A DNA stretch of 30,905 bases from CAZRKC01 sp964600665 (GTDB lineage: Bacteria > Bacillota > SLNR01): the NCBI GenBank assembly GCA_964600665.1, contig CAZRKC010000029.1, positions 1-30,905 of the forward strand. The letters are read 5' to 3'. The notes beneath the pieces are model-generated. The model did not search any database. It worked only from the letters and a program-made list of their open reading frames with translations, and was not told where the DNA came from. This document shows, piece by piece, positions 30,560 through 30,905 of the stretch (its first letter is position 1; every line of letters begins with the position of its first letter). The position numbers and the translations under genes are program-made.

Positions 30560-30905
30560 ATGTGCACACGGCTATCATGTGAAGAAATATTTCAGTTAGC
30601 GATTTCTCATACCCGTTCGACAATGAACCTTAACCTAGGGGGACCTTTCGGGGCTGCCATTACTGATGAAGATGGTCAGGTGATTGCCGTGGCATCCAAT
30701 ACCGTGATCGGCGATCAAGATCCGACAGCGCACGCTGAAATCAATGCAATACGGGCTGCTGCCAAATTACGTGGGAGCTATGATCTCAGCGGGTGTACGT
30801 TATATGCTACCGCTTATCCCTGCCCGATGTGCCTTTCAGCAATCATCTGGGCGAATATTCGCACTGTCTACTATGGATGTGACGCAAAAGATGCAGCATC
30901 CATCG
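30560..30905 (+). CDS. Guanine deaminase-like nucleoside/base deaminase (3' end outside window)
   Basis: First 115 residues of a cytidine-deaminase-fold zinc enzyme. LGGPFGAAI (26-34), DPTAHAEINAIR with zinc ligand His58 and catalytic Glu60, and YPCPMCLSAIIWA with zinc ligands Cys88 and Cys91 are present, followed by IRTVYYGCDAKDAASI. The GGPFGA start and NxxxxDPTAHAEI pattern fit guanine deaminases (GuaD-type) more than cytidine or tRNA-adenosine deaminases. It converts guanine to xanthine in purine salvage or catabolism. Start ATG has AAAAGGAGG 7 nt upstream. The C-terminus is cut by the window edge, so the assignment is by the N-terminal two thirds. Confidence 0.88.
   Translation, partial: MCTRLSCEEIFQLAISHTRSTMNLNLGGPFGAAITDEDGQVIAVASNTVIGDQDPTAHAEINAIRAAAKLRGSYDLSGCTLYATAYPCPMCLSAIIWANIRTVYYGCDAKDAASI

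Overview
The window looks like chromosome of a Bacillota bacterium, probably a Clostridia-type anaerobe. The main pointers are a SCIFF precursor peptide with its radical SAM maturase (a pair characteristic of Clostridia), strong GGAGG-type ribosome binding sites with frequent TTG/GTG starts, sigma-A-like promoters, CodY-like boxes, a DUF2905 protein, and a vWA/XRE-like pair of a type seen in Firmicutes. The species cannot be named from the sequence. Most genes are on the minus strand. In many cases the best start lies inside the longest open frame, because the Shine-Dalgarno (SD) sequence falls within that frame; those starts have been moved.

Region 1 (1-4380) is an arsenic/metal stress region made of two minus-strand operons, each led by an ArsR-type repressor with a CxC metal site. 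One runs arsR - ACR3 arsenite exporter - tandem universal stress protein - Cys-rich DUF2703 protein and ends at a hairpin terminator. The other runs arsR - small CxxC thioredoxin-like protein - metallophosphoesterase. AT-rich palindromes sit in both promoter regions. Immediately past the first terminator the window begins inside the 5' end of a group IIC intron, which is where that class characteristically inserts.

Region 2 (4410-9889) holds an unusual pair: a divergent GAPDH-like dehydrogenase and a 1366-residue PPDK-like protein. The latter has a long unrecognised N-terminus, an ATP-binding domain and a phosphohistidine domain, but no PEP-binding barrel. A 45-bp dyad lies just upstream.

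Region 3 (9919-13276) contains two tandem AGCS sodium:amino-acid symporter genes that share a 1160-bp block of perfect identity but have different promoters and leaders. Each has a CodY-like box. Region 4 (13332-19803) is a probable long operon: heterodimeric ABC exporter, Klenow-like DNA polymerase without 5' nuclease, DUF5661 protein and rhomboid protease.

Region 5 (20051-24477) has a plus-strand DUF2905 gene with its own promoter and terminator. It faces a minus-strand operon of SIS-domain sugar-phosphate protein, BadF-type sugar kinase, an internally duplicated membrane protein and a NapH-like ferredoxin membrane protein. Region 6 (24455-27359) has a divergent vWA / XRE-like pair and a 7TM-PAS-GGDEF diguanylate cyclase. 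Region 7 (27408-29039) is the SCIFF ranthipeptide locus; its precursor carries a seventh cysteine, and a perfect stem-loop separates precursor from maturase. Region 8 (29040-30905) is gene-poor, with a flavodoxin-fold reductase, a probable decayed gene and the start of a guanine-deaminase-like gene cut by the window edge. No tRNA, rRNA or CRISPR array was seen.
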